Position numbers and translations under genes: made by a program
The notes under the pieces: generated by a model
Database searches by the model: none
What the model was told of the DNA's origin: nothing
Seen by the model: the letters and a program-made list of their open reading frames with translations, nothing else
Shown here: positions 27,993 through 38,154 of the stretch, in pieces
Position numbering within the stretch: the stretch's first letter is position 1
Layout of the letters: every line of letters begins with the position of its first letter
DNA from: Halovenus sp.
GTDB taxonomy: Archaea > Halobacteriota > Halobacteria > Halobacteriales > Haloarculaceae
Assembly (NCBI GenBank): GCA_028275025.1
Contig: JAQCNM010000130.1
Span: forward strand, 1-45,650
Direction: 5' to 3'
DNA length: 45,650 nt

Positions 27993-29129
27993 ATGTCGAG
28001 AGTAGAGCTAAACACACTTCGCAAGGAGTTCGGAGAGACAACTGCTCTCGACGGAATCACGCTCTCGGTCGCAGACGGTGAGTTTCTCGTGCTCGTCGGG
28101 CCGAGTGGCTGCGGAAAGAGTACACTCCTCCGCACGATATCGGGGCTCGAGACACAGACGGCCGGTGACATCAGCGTCGACGGAGAGATCGTCAACACGA
28201 CGCCCCCAAAGGAGCGCGGCGTCGCGATGGTGTTTCAAAACTACGCGCTGTACCCCCACATGTCGGCACGCCGGAACATGACGTTCGGACTCGGTTCACA
28301 CGGCTCGTTCACCGACGACGAGATAGCGCAGATGGTTTCCGAGGTGGCGGCGACGCTCGGTATCGGGGAACTCCTCGACCGGCGACCGGGCGAGCTCTCG
28401 GGCGGCGAGAAACAACGGGTGGCGATGGGCCGGGCGCTGCTTCGCGAGCCGGAACTGTTCTTGCTCGACGAACCGCTCTCGAATCTCGACGCCAAACTCC
28501 GGGACGAGATGCGCACCGAACTCACTCACCTCCACGACGAGATCGACGCGACGACGATCTACGTGACACACGACCAGACCGAGGCGCTGACACTCGGTGA
28601 CCGCGTGGCCGTGATGAACAACGGACAGATCGAACAGGTCGACCCGCCACAGCAGCTGTACGACGTTCCGGCGAGCCAGTTTGTCGCCGAGTTCATCGGC
28701 TCCCCACAGATGAACCTCTTCGAGGGCAACGTGACGGCGACGAACGGCCGGCTACACGTCGAGCGCGGCCGATTCAGCACGACGGTTCCGGGCAGCCCAC
28801 AGACCGTCGACGGCGGACGGTTCACCGTCGGGGTTCGACCCGAAGACCTGTACCTCGCGGACGAGGCCGCCGGACAGCAGTACTCCGACCCGTGTGAGCT
28901 GAGAGTCGAACTCTCGGAGACACTCGGTGACTCGGTTGTGTTGTACGCCACCGACGGGGAGACGACCTTCCGGGTCCGAACCGGCGCACGCCAGCAGTTC
29001 GGCACCGGCGACGTAGTCTCGGTGGTCGCCGACCCGGAGAGGCTTCACCTGTTCGATACGGACACCGGTGTCGCCGTCTATCACTCGGGGACCGGTCCAC
29101 CTGCGGCCCGAGCGGTCACACGGCAGTGA
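27993..29129 (+). CDS. ABC transporter ATP-binding protein (UgpC/MalK-like)
   Basis: GPSGCGKSTLLRTISGLE, LSGGEKQRVAMGRALLREPELFLLDEPLSNLDAKLRDEMR, MalK-type C-terminal domain. ATG at 27993. Confidence 0.92.
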   Translation: MSRVELNTLRKEFGETTALDGITLSVADGEFLVLVGPSGCGKSTLLRTISGLETQTAGDISVDGEIVNTTPPKERGVAMVFQNYALYPHMSARRNMTFGLGSHGSFTDDEIAQMVSEVAATLGIGELLDRRPGELSGGEKQRVAMGRALLREPELFLLDEPLSNLDAKLRDEMRTELTHLHDEIDATTIYVTHDQTEALTLGDRVAVMNNGQIEQVDPPQQLYDVPASQFVAEFIGSPQMNLFEGNVTATNGRLHVERGRFSTTVPGSPQTVDGGRFTVGVRPEDLYLADEAAGQQYSDPCELRVELSETLGDSVVLYATDGETTFRVRTGARQQFGTGDVVSVVADPERLHLFDTDTGVAVYHSGTGPPAARAVTRQ

Positions 29130-29241
29130 CCCTGCCGGCGACGAACCCACACACCGGCGCGAAACGGGTTCGGCGACGTCTCTGTGTCACCATCGTAACT
29201 ACTCGTCTCTCGTACTTCTGAACGTATCCCCGTCACCCGCC

Positions 29242-29351
29242 GACAGTAGCGTGTCGACACAGCGACAGTAGCGTACCGGTTCGGCGAGAGAGCAGTATCG
29301 ACCCGACGAGAGGAACGTATCGACACAGGGGGGACAGTATCGGTCCGGAGT
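29242..29351. repeat. Degenerate ~22-bp phased repeat, about five units
   Basis: Units at 29242, 29264, 29286, 29308, 29330; core close to A(G/C)(C)GTATCGAC recurring at ~22-bp spacing. Confidence 0.65.
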
Positions 29352-29447
29352 GACGCGGGTCCCTACAGTGTCACACTCGGCTGTACGTGCGCGTATTTAT
29401 CAATCATATTAAAGCTTTAGAGACCAGCAGCCAGCCAAAGAGATGGA

Positions 29448-30842
29448 ATGAAAGTTAACCGCTCGCGGCGCCGGGTACTAAAGGCGACAGGCGTCGCAGC
29501 GACGGTCGGACTCGGGACGGCTGGCTGTATCGGAGCCGACGACAACGGGTCGGGGTCGGGGCAGACAGTCGACGTCGGCAACCTCGGAACGCTCGAGGCG
29601 AGCGAGGAGGTCGAGATCGACTTCTGGATTTCGATCGGTGCACAGGAGCTCGCCCAGCGGATCGCCGACGGCTTCAACGAACAGAGCGAGACCATCACCG
29701 TCTCGGTCTCCGAAGAGGGGGACTACACGGAGGTGTGGAACCAGACACAGCAGTCACAGGTCGCCGGTGACCCGCCAGGGATTGTCCACCTGAACGCGAT
29801 TCACACGCTCCCGGCCTGGGCGGAGGACGTAGTTATCCCCGCCGAGAGACTGATCGGGTCCGAGATAGACCGTCGTAACTTCGTCGATGCGGTCAACAAC
29901 TACTACATCATCGAGGACTCGCTGCTGGGACTGCCGTTTGGCGTCTCCTCGGTCGCGTGCACGTACAACCGGACGGCGTTCGAGGCGGCAGGGCTGCCCG
30001 CACACCCGGACGACGTGGAGTTGAGGACGATGGCAGACTGGAAACAGGCCTCGGAGGCGCTCGTCTCGGGGACAGATACCGACCACGGGGCGACCTGGCC
30101 GAAGATCGGTTGGTTCTACGAGACGTACCACGCCCTGCTCGGGCAGAACGTCCTCAACAACGACAACGGCCGTGCCGCTCCTGCCACGGAATCGTACCTC
30201 GACTCGCAGGCGTCACGGCGCATCTACGAGTGGAACAAGGAGATGTACGACGCCGAGTACTACCAGCTCACACAGGAGTGGAGTGACGCCCGGCAGGCGT
30301 TTCTCAACGGGCAGTCGGCGATAGAGCTCGACTCCTCGGCGGCGCTGGCCGGACTCGCCGGCGGCGCGGCGGACGCGGGGTTCGAGGCCGGTGTCGGGAC
30401 CGTGCCGACAGATGCAGAGAGCGGCCGGGAGGGCAAGATTGTCGGTGGTGGTGCACTGTTCGTGCCGACCGGTGTCGACGGTCCGAAACTCGAGGCCGCG
30501 GCCGAGTTCATGCTGTGGATGGCACAGCCGGAACAACAGGCCGAGTGGCACATGTCCACCGGCTACTACCCCGCCCGCGCGGACGCCATCGAGGTAGCGG
30601 AACAACAGGGGTTCTACGAGCAGGCACCACAGTTCCGGCGGGCGTTCGAGCAGTTCACGGACCGGACCGAATCGAGCGCCACCGCCGGCGTGTTCACATA
30701 CGACCACAGCGAGATACGCTCGGAGATAACAAACGGACTCGACCGGCTGTACGCCGGAGACCCTGTCGAGGACGTGCTGGCCTCGACAAAAACGAGCGTC
30801 GACTCGGTTCTCGACCGAGCGAGTGACGCCGACCCGAGATAG
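29448..30842 (+). CDS. Extracellular solute-binding lipoprotein (UgpB-like, Tat signal)
   Basis: SRRRVLKATGVAATVGLGTAGCIG; EIDFWISIGAQELAQRIADGFNEQSETITVSVSEEGDYTEVWNQTQQSQVAGDPPGIVHLN; extracellular binding protein family 1. Confidence 0.9.
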   Translation: MKVNRSRRRVLKATGVAATVGLGTAGCIGADDNGSGSGQTVDVGNLGTLEASEEVEIDFWISIGAQELAQRIADGFNEQSETITVSVSEEGDYTEVWNQTQQSQVAGDPPGIVHLNAIHTLPAWAEDVVIPAERLIGSEIDRRNFVDAVNNYYIIEDSLLGLPFGVSSVACTYNRTAFEAAGLPAHPDDVELRTMADWKQASEALVSGTDTDHGATWPKIGWFYETYHALLGQNVLNNDNGRAAPATESYLDSQASRRIYEWNKEMYDAEYYQLTQEWSDARQAFLNGQSAIELDSSAALAGLAGGAADAGFEAGVGTVPTDAESGREGKIVGGGALFVPTGVDGPKLEAAAEFMLWMAQPEQQAEWHMSTGYYPARADAIEVAEQQGFYEQAPQFRRAFEQFTDRTESSATAGVFTYDHSEIRSEITNGLDRLYAGDPVEDVLASTKTSVDSVLDRASDADPR

Positions 30843-30846
30843 GCCG

Positions 30847-31749
30847 ATGAGTGACCACGCCTCACGTCTCCAGGTGTTCGACAGCAACTGGCAGGCGGTG
30901 CTGTTGTTGTTTCCGACACTGGTTCTGATTAGCGTGTTTCTTTACTACCCATTTCTCGAGACGGTCCAGCTGAGTTTCTACCGTATCCGGGTGTTAGGCA
31001 ACGAGCAGTGGGTCGGGTTCGACCACTATCTCGACCTGTTTGGCTCGGATACGTACCGGAACAGCCTCGTCGTGACGGTTATCTTCACCGTGGCGACGGT
31101 GACCGTCTCGCTTTTTTTCTCGTTGCTCCTGTCCTTTCTCGTCCACGAGACACGCCGGTTCACGAACGTCTACCTGATAGGGCTGATCTGGCCGTACGCG
31201 CTACCGCTCGCGGTCGCGGCCGTTGTTCTCGACTTTCTCATCAACCCACAGCTCGGCATCGTCACGTTTCTGTTGAACTCGACGCTCGGCATCGAGTTCA
31301 ACTGGACAACAGACGGAACCGCGGCACTCGTCGCCGTGATTCTCGCCGCCGTCTGGCAGGGGCTCGGGTACAGTATCATCTTCATGACGGCGGCGCTCGG
31401 ACAGATTCCGGAGTCGGTCACCGATGCCGCCAGACTCGACGGGGTCGGGCCACTCGGTAGGCTCTTTCGGGTGTACGTACCGCTCATCTCGCCGATTCTG
31501 GTGTTTCTCATCGTGCTCCAGACCATCGGCGCGTTCTTCGGTGGGTTCGCCCTCGTCGACCTGATGACCGGCGGCGGCCCGGACGAGTCGACCAACGTCC
31601 TGATGTTCAACCTGTACCAGGACGCCTTTACCAACTCCCGGTTTGGCTACGCCGCCGCACAGTCGGTCGTCCTGTTCGTCTTCGTCGCGGTGTTGATGTA
31701 CGTACAGCTGAAGATAACCGACCGCTATGCCTACTACGGGGGTGTCTGA
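30847..31749 (+). CDS. Sugar/glycerol-3-phosphate type ABC permease (UgpA-like)
   Basis: LVLISVFLYYPFLETVQLSFY; ESVTDAARLDGVGPLGRLFRVYVPLISPILVF EAA-type loop. Confidence 0.9.
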   Translation: MSDHASRLQVFDSNWQAVLLLFPTLVLISVFLYYPFLETVQLSFYRIRVLGNEQWVGFDHYLDLFGSDTYRNSLVVTVIFTVATVTVSLFFSLLLSFLVHETRRFTNVYLIGLIWPYALPLAVAAVVLDFLINPQLGIVTFLLNSTLGIEFNWTTDGTAALVAVILAAVWQGLGYSIIFMTAALGQIPESVTDAARLDGVGPLGRLFRVYVPLISPILVFLIVLQTIGAFFGGFALVDLMTGGGPDESTNVLMFNLYQDAFTNSRFGYAAAQSVVLFVFVAVLMYVQLKITDRYAYYGGV

Positions 31750-32621
31750 TGGCGACCACAACAGACCCACTGACACAGCGACTCCGGGCGAGACTCACGA
31801 AACTGTCCGCTCCGGGGCGGTACCGGCTCCTCGTTCACGGGGTGCTCTGGGCTGCGCTGCTCGTGGTGCTCGCACCGCTCGTTCTCGCAGCGATCTACAG
31901 CACCCAGTCGGCGAGCGAGATCTACCAGATCACGAATCTACTGCCCGGCACACAGCCACTCGACAACTACACCACCGTGTTGTTCGAGTACAACTTCGCG
32001 CAGTACATGCTGAACTCGCTGGTGATGACGACTGTCGTCATCGTCGGGAAACTGACGGTGTCGTTGCTGGCCGCGACGGCACTCGTCTACTACCGGTTCC
32101 CGTACCGGAATCTCGTCTTCTACCTGATCCTGTTCACACTCCTGATGCCTCTCCCCGTTCGAATCGTGCCGTTGTATCAACTGATGGCGGATCTGGGCTG
32201 GATAAACACCTTCGCCGGTCTCACCTCGCCGTTCATCGCGAGCGCGACGGCCGTGTTCCTGTTCCGACAGCGGTTCCGGTCGATTCCGCCGGCGGTGATA
32301 GAGACGGCGCGACTCGATGGGATCGGACCGCTGCGTTTTCTGGTGTACGTTCTCATCCCGATGTCGAGGGGCGTCATCGCGGGGGTGTCGGCGGTGCTGT
32401 TTATCGGAACCTGGAACGCGTACCTGTGGCCGCTGGTCGTCATCTTCGAGCGGGAGAATCAGGTCGCACAGGTCGGGCTCAGGTTCATCCAGGGTGTCGG
32501 TTCCGAGGGACTCATCGAGTGGAACCTGGTCATGACGGCGGGTGTTCTGGTGATGATTCCACCGCTCGTCGTGTTGCTCGTCGCACGGAAGCACCTGCTC
32601 TCGACGCTCGCGAGCACCTGA
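31749..32621 (+). CDS. Sugar/glycerol-3-phosphate type ABC permease (UgpE-like)
   Basis: PPAVIETARLDGIGPLRFLVYVLIPMSRGVIAG; start overlaps the previous stop. Confidence 0.9.
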   Translation: MATTTDPLTQRLRARLTKLSAPGRYRLLVHGVLWAALLVVLAPLVLAAIYSTQSASEIYQITNLLPGTQPLDNYTTVLFEYNFAQYMLNSLVMTTVVIVGKLTVSLLAATALVYYRFPYRNLVFYLILFTLLMPLPVRIVPLYQLMADLGWINTFAGLTSPFIASATAVFLFRQRFRSIPPAVIETARLDGIGPLRFLVYVLIPMSRGVIAGVSAVLFIGTWNAYLWPLVVIFERENQVAQVGLRFIQGVGSEGLIEWNLVMTAGVLVMIPPLVVLLVARKHLLSTLAST

Positions 32622-32994
32622 CCACACTCGGTTGTCCTGTTACATATCTGTGCTATATGCGGTGCGTAGACGAGAGTACGAACAGCCCAGTCGAGAACGA
32701 CTGTGAGACGATATCTCCCGGTGCGATCCTGTCACGACCGCCGGAACCCGCCGAATCCTCTCTCGACCAGACGAACCCCGGCCTCGAGCGGAACCTGCAA
32801 CGCCAGCAGCGAAACACCAGAGAGACCACCCGGCAGACAGTCCAGCGAGCAGTCCCGGCAGGCGAGCAGACACGGAGTGTCGGGGTTTCCGACGCCGACG
32901 ACAGCAGCCTGTAATCGACCCGAGAACGCCACAACTACTTATTGTTGAGACACTAACACCTACTCCCTGGTTTCACACCGGGGGAGAGAGTCTC

Positions 32995-33753
32995 ATGACA
33001 GGCACACACGACGGCGTCGCTCTCGTAACGGGAGCGAGTTCGGGTATCGGGCGAGCAACAGCAAAGCGGTTCGCGGAGGAGGGGGCACAGGTTGTCGTGG
33101 TCGACGTAGACGTCGACGGTGGTCGAGAGACGGTCGCGGATATCGAGGCGGCCGGCGGTGAGGCGACGTTTGTCGAGGCAGACATCACCGACGAGGCCGA
33201 CGTCGAAGAGATGGTCGCGGCGGCCGTCGACAGCTACGGTGGTCTGGACTACGCGTTCAACAACGCTGGTGTCGAGGGCACGGAGGCGTCCGCCAGCGAA
33301 CAGCCCATGTCGAACTGGGAGCAGGTCATCGACACGAATCTGAAAGGGGTGTTCATGTCGATGCGCGAGGAGATCCCCGTACTGCTCGAGAACGGCGGTG
33401 GTGCTATCGTCAACACGGCGTCGGTCGCCGGACTGCGTGGGTTCCGGAACCTCAGCCCGTACGTCGCGAGCAAGCACGGGGTTCTCGGGCTGACGAAAAC
33501 GGCCGCGGTAGAGTTCAGCGCCGACGGGGTTCGCGTGAACGCCGTCTGTCCGGGGGTCATCGAGACACCGATGGTCGCCCGCTCGCGGGAGGCAAACCCC
33601 GAGACGATGGAGGCGACAATCGCTGCGACGCCCGCCAACCGACTCGGGCAACCCGAGGAGATCGCCGCCGCCGCGACCTGGCTCTGTTCCGACGACGCCT
33701 CGTTCGTGACCGGCGAGTCGCTGGTCGTCGACGGCGGGTTCACTGTCGGGTGA
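32995..33753 (+). CDS. SDR-family oxidoreductase
   Basis: VTGASSGIGRATAKRFAEEGAQVVVVDVD, YAFNNAGVEG, YVASKHGVLGLTK, VTGESLVVDGGFTVG. Confidence 0.95.
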   Translation: MTGTHDGVALVTGASSGIGRATAKRFAEEGAQVVVVDVDVDGGRETVADIEAAGGEATFVEADITDEADVEEMVAAAVDSYGGLDYAFNNAGVEGTEASASEQPMSNWEQVIDTNLKGVFMSMREEIPVLLENGGGAIVNTASVAGLRGFRNLSPYVASKHGVLGLTKTAAVEFSADGVRVNAVCPGVIETPMVARSREANPETMEATIAATPANRLGQPEEIAAAATWLCSDDASFVTGESLVVDGGFTVG

Positions 33754-34141
33754 GTCGAGACACGGGGACGTAGCGGTTCACCGGTGGGCTCGTTACCCCC
33801 CGGGTTCAGTCTCCACACACCACCGACCAGAGCAGACAATCACGCCGAACACCCTGCGCTCCACCGACCCGGGTCACGACTCACGGGACCATCTGTCCCG
33901 TGAGGAGCAACAGTCGGGAGAATCACATCTGATACACTCGAGCGCGGGGCATATTCCTAACACGTTTGGGCGTAGCTGTTTAACCGGTAGGCTCGTACTG
34001 GTTAGGGAGTATGACCTCTCCGACCACCGGAGTGTCGGCCAGTGTTCGCTCGGTTCCGGTAAGCGGAGCTATATCAGTACTGAAAACGCGAGCGACCCCC
34101 ACCACAGGAGGGGCCACGCTCGTATCGGCCCCCGACGACAG

Positions 34142-37100
34142 ATGAGTAACACGCTCCCCAGTCTCGATACACTCCACGTTGTTCCACTCGGAGGGGATGC
34201 AGTCGACGCCGTCGAGCTACTCCGGCCGTTCCTCGACAGCCTTTCCGGGAGTATCACTGTTCGGGACGCGGTCGCTCCGGGGGCGCTACACTCGGAGTCT
34301 TCCGGACAGACCAACACCGAGCTGACGGTTCACGTCTGCTCCGGTTCGACGTTCCGGGAGCTCGGACAGCCCGACTGCCCGCCGGACACGCGGCTCTTGC
34401 TCGTCGACCTCGACTCCTCACTCGACCCAGCAGGTGTTCGGCCGTCCCCGCGGACGACGTATCTCCACCCGGACAGCCCGGAACAACAGCTCGTGGCGTC
34501 GCTCCGGTCGGCGCTCGTGGGCGGTCCGGGAACCGACGGTGACACCGACGTACAGCAGAACCCCGACACGCAGTCCTTGCTCGCACGACTGTTCGTCGAG
34601 ACACCAGCCCCGACGCTGGCTACGGACACGGAGACAGGAACGGTAGTGGCTCTCAACGACGCAGCGTGCGAGCTTCTCGGTCGGTCACGGGAGTCGGTGC
34701 TCGGCTCGGCCTACGACGAGTTGTGCGTGGACCCGGGGCAGGCGGCAGACGGGGTAGTACAATCGACCGCCCGCGATACCGACAGCCGTCCGGCGGCCGA
34801 GCGAAACATCCAGTACGTCGAGACTGGGGGCGACAGCCCGCGACCCGTCGACACTGTCGAGTCGACCTCGACAGTCGGTGGTCGGACGTACCGTGTCGTG
34901 ACACTCCACAGTGTGTCGACACGGCTCGAACAGGAAAACGAGCTGGAACGTCGCTCCGCGGCGATCGATGCCTCACTGGCCGGTATCTCCCTTCTCTCGG
35001 AGAGTGGCGAGTACGTCTACATGAACGAGGCACACGCGGATATATTCGGGTACACCCCCGAGGAACTCGTCGGTGAAAGCTGGCGCAGGCTCTACACCGA
35101 GGCGGTGCAGGCAGACATCGAGACCGGTCCGTTCGTCGAACTCGAACGGACCGGGTCGTGGGAGGGAGAGCTGACCGGCTCGAAACAAAACGGGACCCCC
35201 GTCGAACAGCACGTCTCCCTGACCCGTCTCGACGACGGCGGGCTCATCTGTGTCAACCGTGATATCAGTGAGCGAAAGCGAACAGAACGGCAGGTGCGTC
35301 GGCTCAGAGACTCCGTAGAGACGTTCATGCTTGCAGACGACCGCGAGAGTATTATCGATCACGCTATCGATTCGATGACCGAGTGGCTCAAACGACCGCT
35401 CGTCGGGTACTGCCGGTACGACAACAACAGGGACGAGCTACAACCGCTCCAGGTGTCGGACCGTGCACGGGCGCTGTTCGACGACGTGCCGGTGTTCGAG
35501 CGCGGCGAGGGGCTCGCCTGGAAGTCGTTTGTCGGGGAAACTCCGAGATACTACTCGGACCTCGGGACCGCCGAGGGCGTGTACAACCCCGAGACACCCA
35601 TCGAGTCGGAACTGTTCCTGCCTGTCGGCGAGCACGGTATCTTCATCGTCGGCTCCACAGAGCCCGACGGGATCTCCGAGACCGAACAGAAGCTGCTGGA
35701 GATTGTCAGCACCCACGTCGAAACGGCGCTCACACTTATCGACCGCGAGACAGAGCTGGCGACGGCGCGCGAGAGAGCCAACAGGGAGCGACAACAGCTC
35801 CGTGACGTCATCGACACCGTCCCACAGATGATATTCTGCAAGAACAAGCGCGGCGAGTTTCTGTTCGCAAACGAGGCTGTCGCCGAGGCGTACGGGACGA
35901 CCGTCTCGGAGCTCGAGGGAAAGACCGACGCCGACTTTGCGCCGGAACACTCCGACGTGACAGCGTTTCGTGAGGGCGACAGGCGTGTTCTCGAAACCGG
36001 CAAGCCGGTTCATCGGAGCGAGGAGACACTGACAGACGTCGACGGTAACGAGCGGATTCTCGACACGTGGAAGATACCGTTCGACCCGGTCCGGGCGGAC
36101 GAACGAGCTTTGCTCGGTGTCTCGACAGACGTGACCGAACTCGAACGAACACGAACGGCAGTAGAGCGACTCCGCCGGCTGAAGGCGCTCTATCGGGTCG
36201 GCGACGAACTGCTCCGCGCCCGGACACCGGCTGACGTGTACGAGGTGGGCGCCGAGGCAGTTGCCGAGGGGGTCGACGGCTGTTCTGTCGCAGTGTACCA
36301 GTGGGACGAGGCCGGTGGGACGCTCCAACGGAGGGCAACCGCTCCGGCCCCGGGGCACCACCCGGAGACGGTGACCGTCGCGGACTCGACGCGCTGGCGT
36401 GCGTTCACCACCGGACGGGCGCGACGACTCGACGGCGAACCCGACCAACCGCCGGGGCTCGCGGTCCCGGTCGGGTCGGTCGGCCTGCTCGTCGTCGCCG
36501 GTGTCGAGAGCCAGACGGACGGGCTCACCGAGTTTATCGAGTCGGCGGCGGGAACGCTCGCGATCGGGGTCAGACAGGCCACACAGAAAGCCTCTATCGA
36601 CCGGCTCAGGTCCGATATCGAGCACCGTGAGGAGGAGGTGACCCGGGTAACGAGAGCACTGACCAGTTTCACCCGGGCGACCGACCGGATACTCGGGGCC
36701 GGGTCCCGATCGGAGGTCGACCGGGTTCTGGTCGAGTTCGTCGAGGCAAACTGGCCGTACGGCTGGGTCGGAGACTACCGACCACAGGAGCAGACGGTGG
36801 TTCCCCGGGAGACGACCGACCCCGACGGGCCCGCGATGGACGTGACGACCCGGCCGTCCAACACGCCGCCGGCGCTCGAGGCCGCGACGACCCGAGAGCC
36901 GGTCTGTACCGAGCAGACGGCCGGGAGACAGAACAGGTCCGAGTGGGCCAGCCGGATGCTGACCCACGGCTACCAGTCGACGGTTACGGTACCGATCACC
37001 GACCAGGGTGTCGTCTACGGTGTGCTGGAGGTGGCGGGCACGCAGCCAGACGCGTTCGACGACGTCGCGGTCGAGTCATTCCGCACCGTCTGTCGGGCGG

Positions 37101-37822
37101 CGGCTAACCGGTTGAAGCAACTGGACCGAGCGGTTTCGACATCCTCAGACGGCTCTGCGATCGAGGTGGACATCTCGTTCGAGGGCTCGCGGCCGCTGTT
37201 TCCCTCACTGCCGACCGGGGCGTCCGTGCGGGTACAACGGCTCGACACCGTCGATAGCAGAAAAAAGACACTCGAGCTACTGTTCAGTGGGATACGACCG
37301 GCGGCGCTCGAGAACTACATCTCGGAGACACCCGGTCTGTACGGCACACAGATCGACACCGCGGCGTCATCCACGGATGGTGGGACGGCGACTGTCAGAC
37401 TGTACACCGAGCGCCGTGACCCCACACGGGCGCTTTTCGAGACACTCGATACAAACAACGTTCGACTGTGTGCGGCCCGGAGCAACGCGGCCGCAGAACT
37501 CGTGACGCTCAGGGCCACACAAGCAAACGTGAGAGCCGCCGTCAAGACGGTCGGTGACCGGTTCACCGACGGCCGGATCGCCGCGAAGCGCACCGGACAG
37601 GCGGAGACCGCCGTCGCCGGCCCGTCGGACCAGTTGGCCGCACTCACCGACCGACAGCGAGAGATAATCCGGACCGCACACCGGGAGGGCTACTACGACC
37701 AGCCAAAGGGGATAAACGGTAGCGAACTCGGTGAACTGTTCGGTATCTCCCGCTCGACCGTCCACGAGCATCTCCGGACCGCCGAGCGGAAGTTGATGAC
37801 AGAGCTCTTCGAGAGCGACTAG
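34142..37822 (+). CDS. Large PAS/GAF sensor-regulator with C-terminal bacterio-opsin-activator type HTH (HTH_10), 1226 aa
   Basis: PAS segments (AAIDASLAGISLLSESGEYVYMNEAHADIFGYTPEELVGESW; VIDTVPQMIFCKNKRGEFLFANEAVAEAYG), GAF segments (IDHAIDSMTEWLKRPLVGYCRYD...), C-term LTDRQREIIRTAHREGYYDQPKGINGSELGELFGISRSTVHEHLRTAERKLM. Confidence 0.92.
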   Translation: MSNTLPSLDTLHVVPLGGDAVDAVELLRPFLDSLSGSITVRDAVAPGALHSESSGQTNTELTVHVCSGSTFRELGQPDCPPDTRLLLVDLDSSLDPAGVRPSPRTTYLHPDSPEQQLVASLRSALVGGPGTDGDTDVQQNPDTQSLLARLFVETPAPTLATDTETGTVVALNDAACELLGRSRESVLGSAYDELCVDPGQAADGVVQSTARDTDSRPAAERNIQYVETGGDSPRPVDTVESTSTVGGRTYRVVTLHSVSTRLEQENELERRSAAIDASLAGISLLSESGEYVYMNEAHADIFGYTPEELVGESWRRLYTEAVQADIETGPFVELERTGSWEGELTGSKQNGTPVEQHVSLTRLDDGGLICVNRDISERKRTERQVRRLRDSVETFMLADDRESIIDHAIDSMTEWLKRPLVGYCRYDNNRDELQPLQVSDRARALFDDVPVFERGEGLAWKSFVGETPRYYSDLGTAEGVYNPETPIESELFLPVGEHGIFIVGSTEPDGISETEQKLLEIVSTHVETALTLIDRETELATARERANRERQQLRDVIDTVPQMIFCKNKRGEFLFANEAVAEAYGTTVSELEGKTDADFAPEHSDVTAFREGDRRVLETGKPVHRSEETLTDVDGNERILDTWKIPFDPVRADERALLGVSTDVTELERTRTAVERLRRLKALYRVGDELLRARTPADVYEVGAEAVAEGVDGCSVAVYQWDEAGGTLQRRATAPAPGHHPETVTVADSTRWRAFTTGRARRLDGEPDQPPGLAVPVGSVGLLVVAGVESQTDGLTEFIESAAGTLAIGVRQATQKASIDRLRSDIEHREEEVTRVTRALTSFTRATDRILGAGSRSEVDRVLVEFVEANWPYGWVGDYRPQEQTVVPRETTDPDGPAMDVTTRPSNTPPALEAATTREPVCTEQTAGRQNRSEWASRMLTHGYQSTVTVPITDQGVVYGVLEVAGTQPDAFDDVAVESFRTVCRAAANRLKQLDRAVSTSSDGSAIEVDISFEGSRPLFPSLPTGASVRVQRLDTVDSRKKTLELLFSGIRPAALENYISETPGLYGTQIDTAASSTDGGTATVRLYTERRDPTRALFETLDTNNVRLCAARSNAAAELVTLRATQANVRAAVKTVGDRFTDGRIAAKRTGQAETAVAGPSDQLAALTDRQREIIRTAHREGYYDQPKGINGSELGELFGISRSTVHEHLRTAERKLMTELFESD

Positions 37823-38154
37823 TTCGACACGAACTGAGAGCGTCGAGGGTGATGGACCTGCGTGCGGTTGGGAAACCGCTAAGCGCCACAGGCCGGGGAG
37901 CGGGTGAACCGACGCGGAGACGGCTCGCCGGGCTACCCCGATATATCCGGCGGTGCCCGTTCGAATCCGGACTATCTGTGCTGTCTAAACTAACGATTCG
38001 AGAGCGTACATGTTTTCGTGACACTGAGAACAACTGCAGGACCGAGTGGGCCAGCAACGAGCCACGCCCGAGTCGAGTCCGTAATCGGTGGGACTGCCGG
38101 TCGACGTGGTGTCAGTTCGGGTGTGCCAGCCACGTTACCGAATCATAGACTGCA

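Noticed and set aside
32656-32914. Possible 85-aa ORF after the Ugp-like permease
   Set aside because: Part of a long off-frame ORF overlapping the permease; no motif or promoter evidence, so not called.
37959-37968. GTTCGAATCC resembling a tRNA T-loop
   Set aside because: Flanking bases do not form a 5-bp T-stem (gcccg versus ccgga) and no anticodon or acceptor arms could be fitted.
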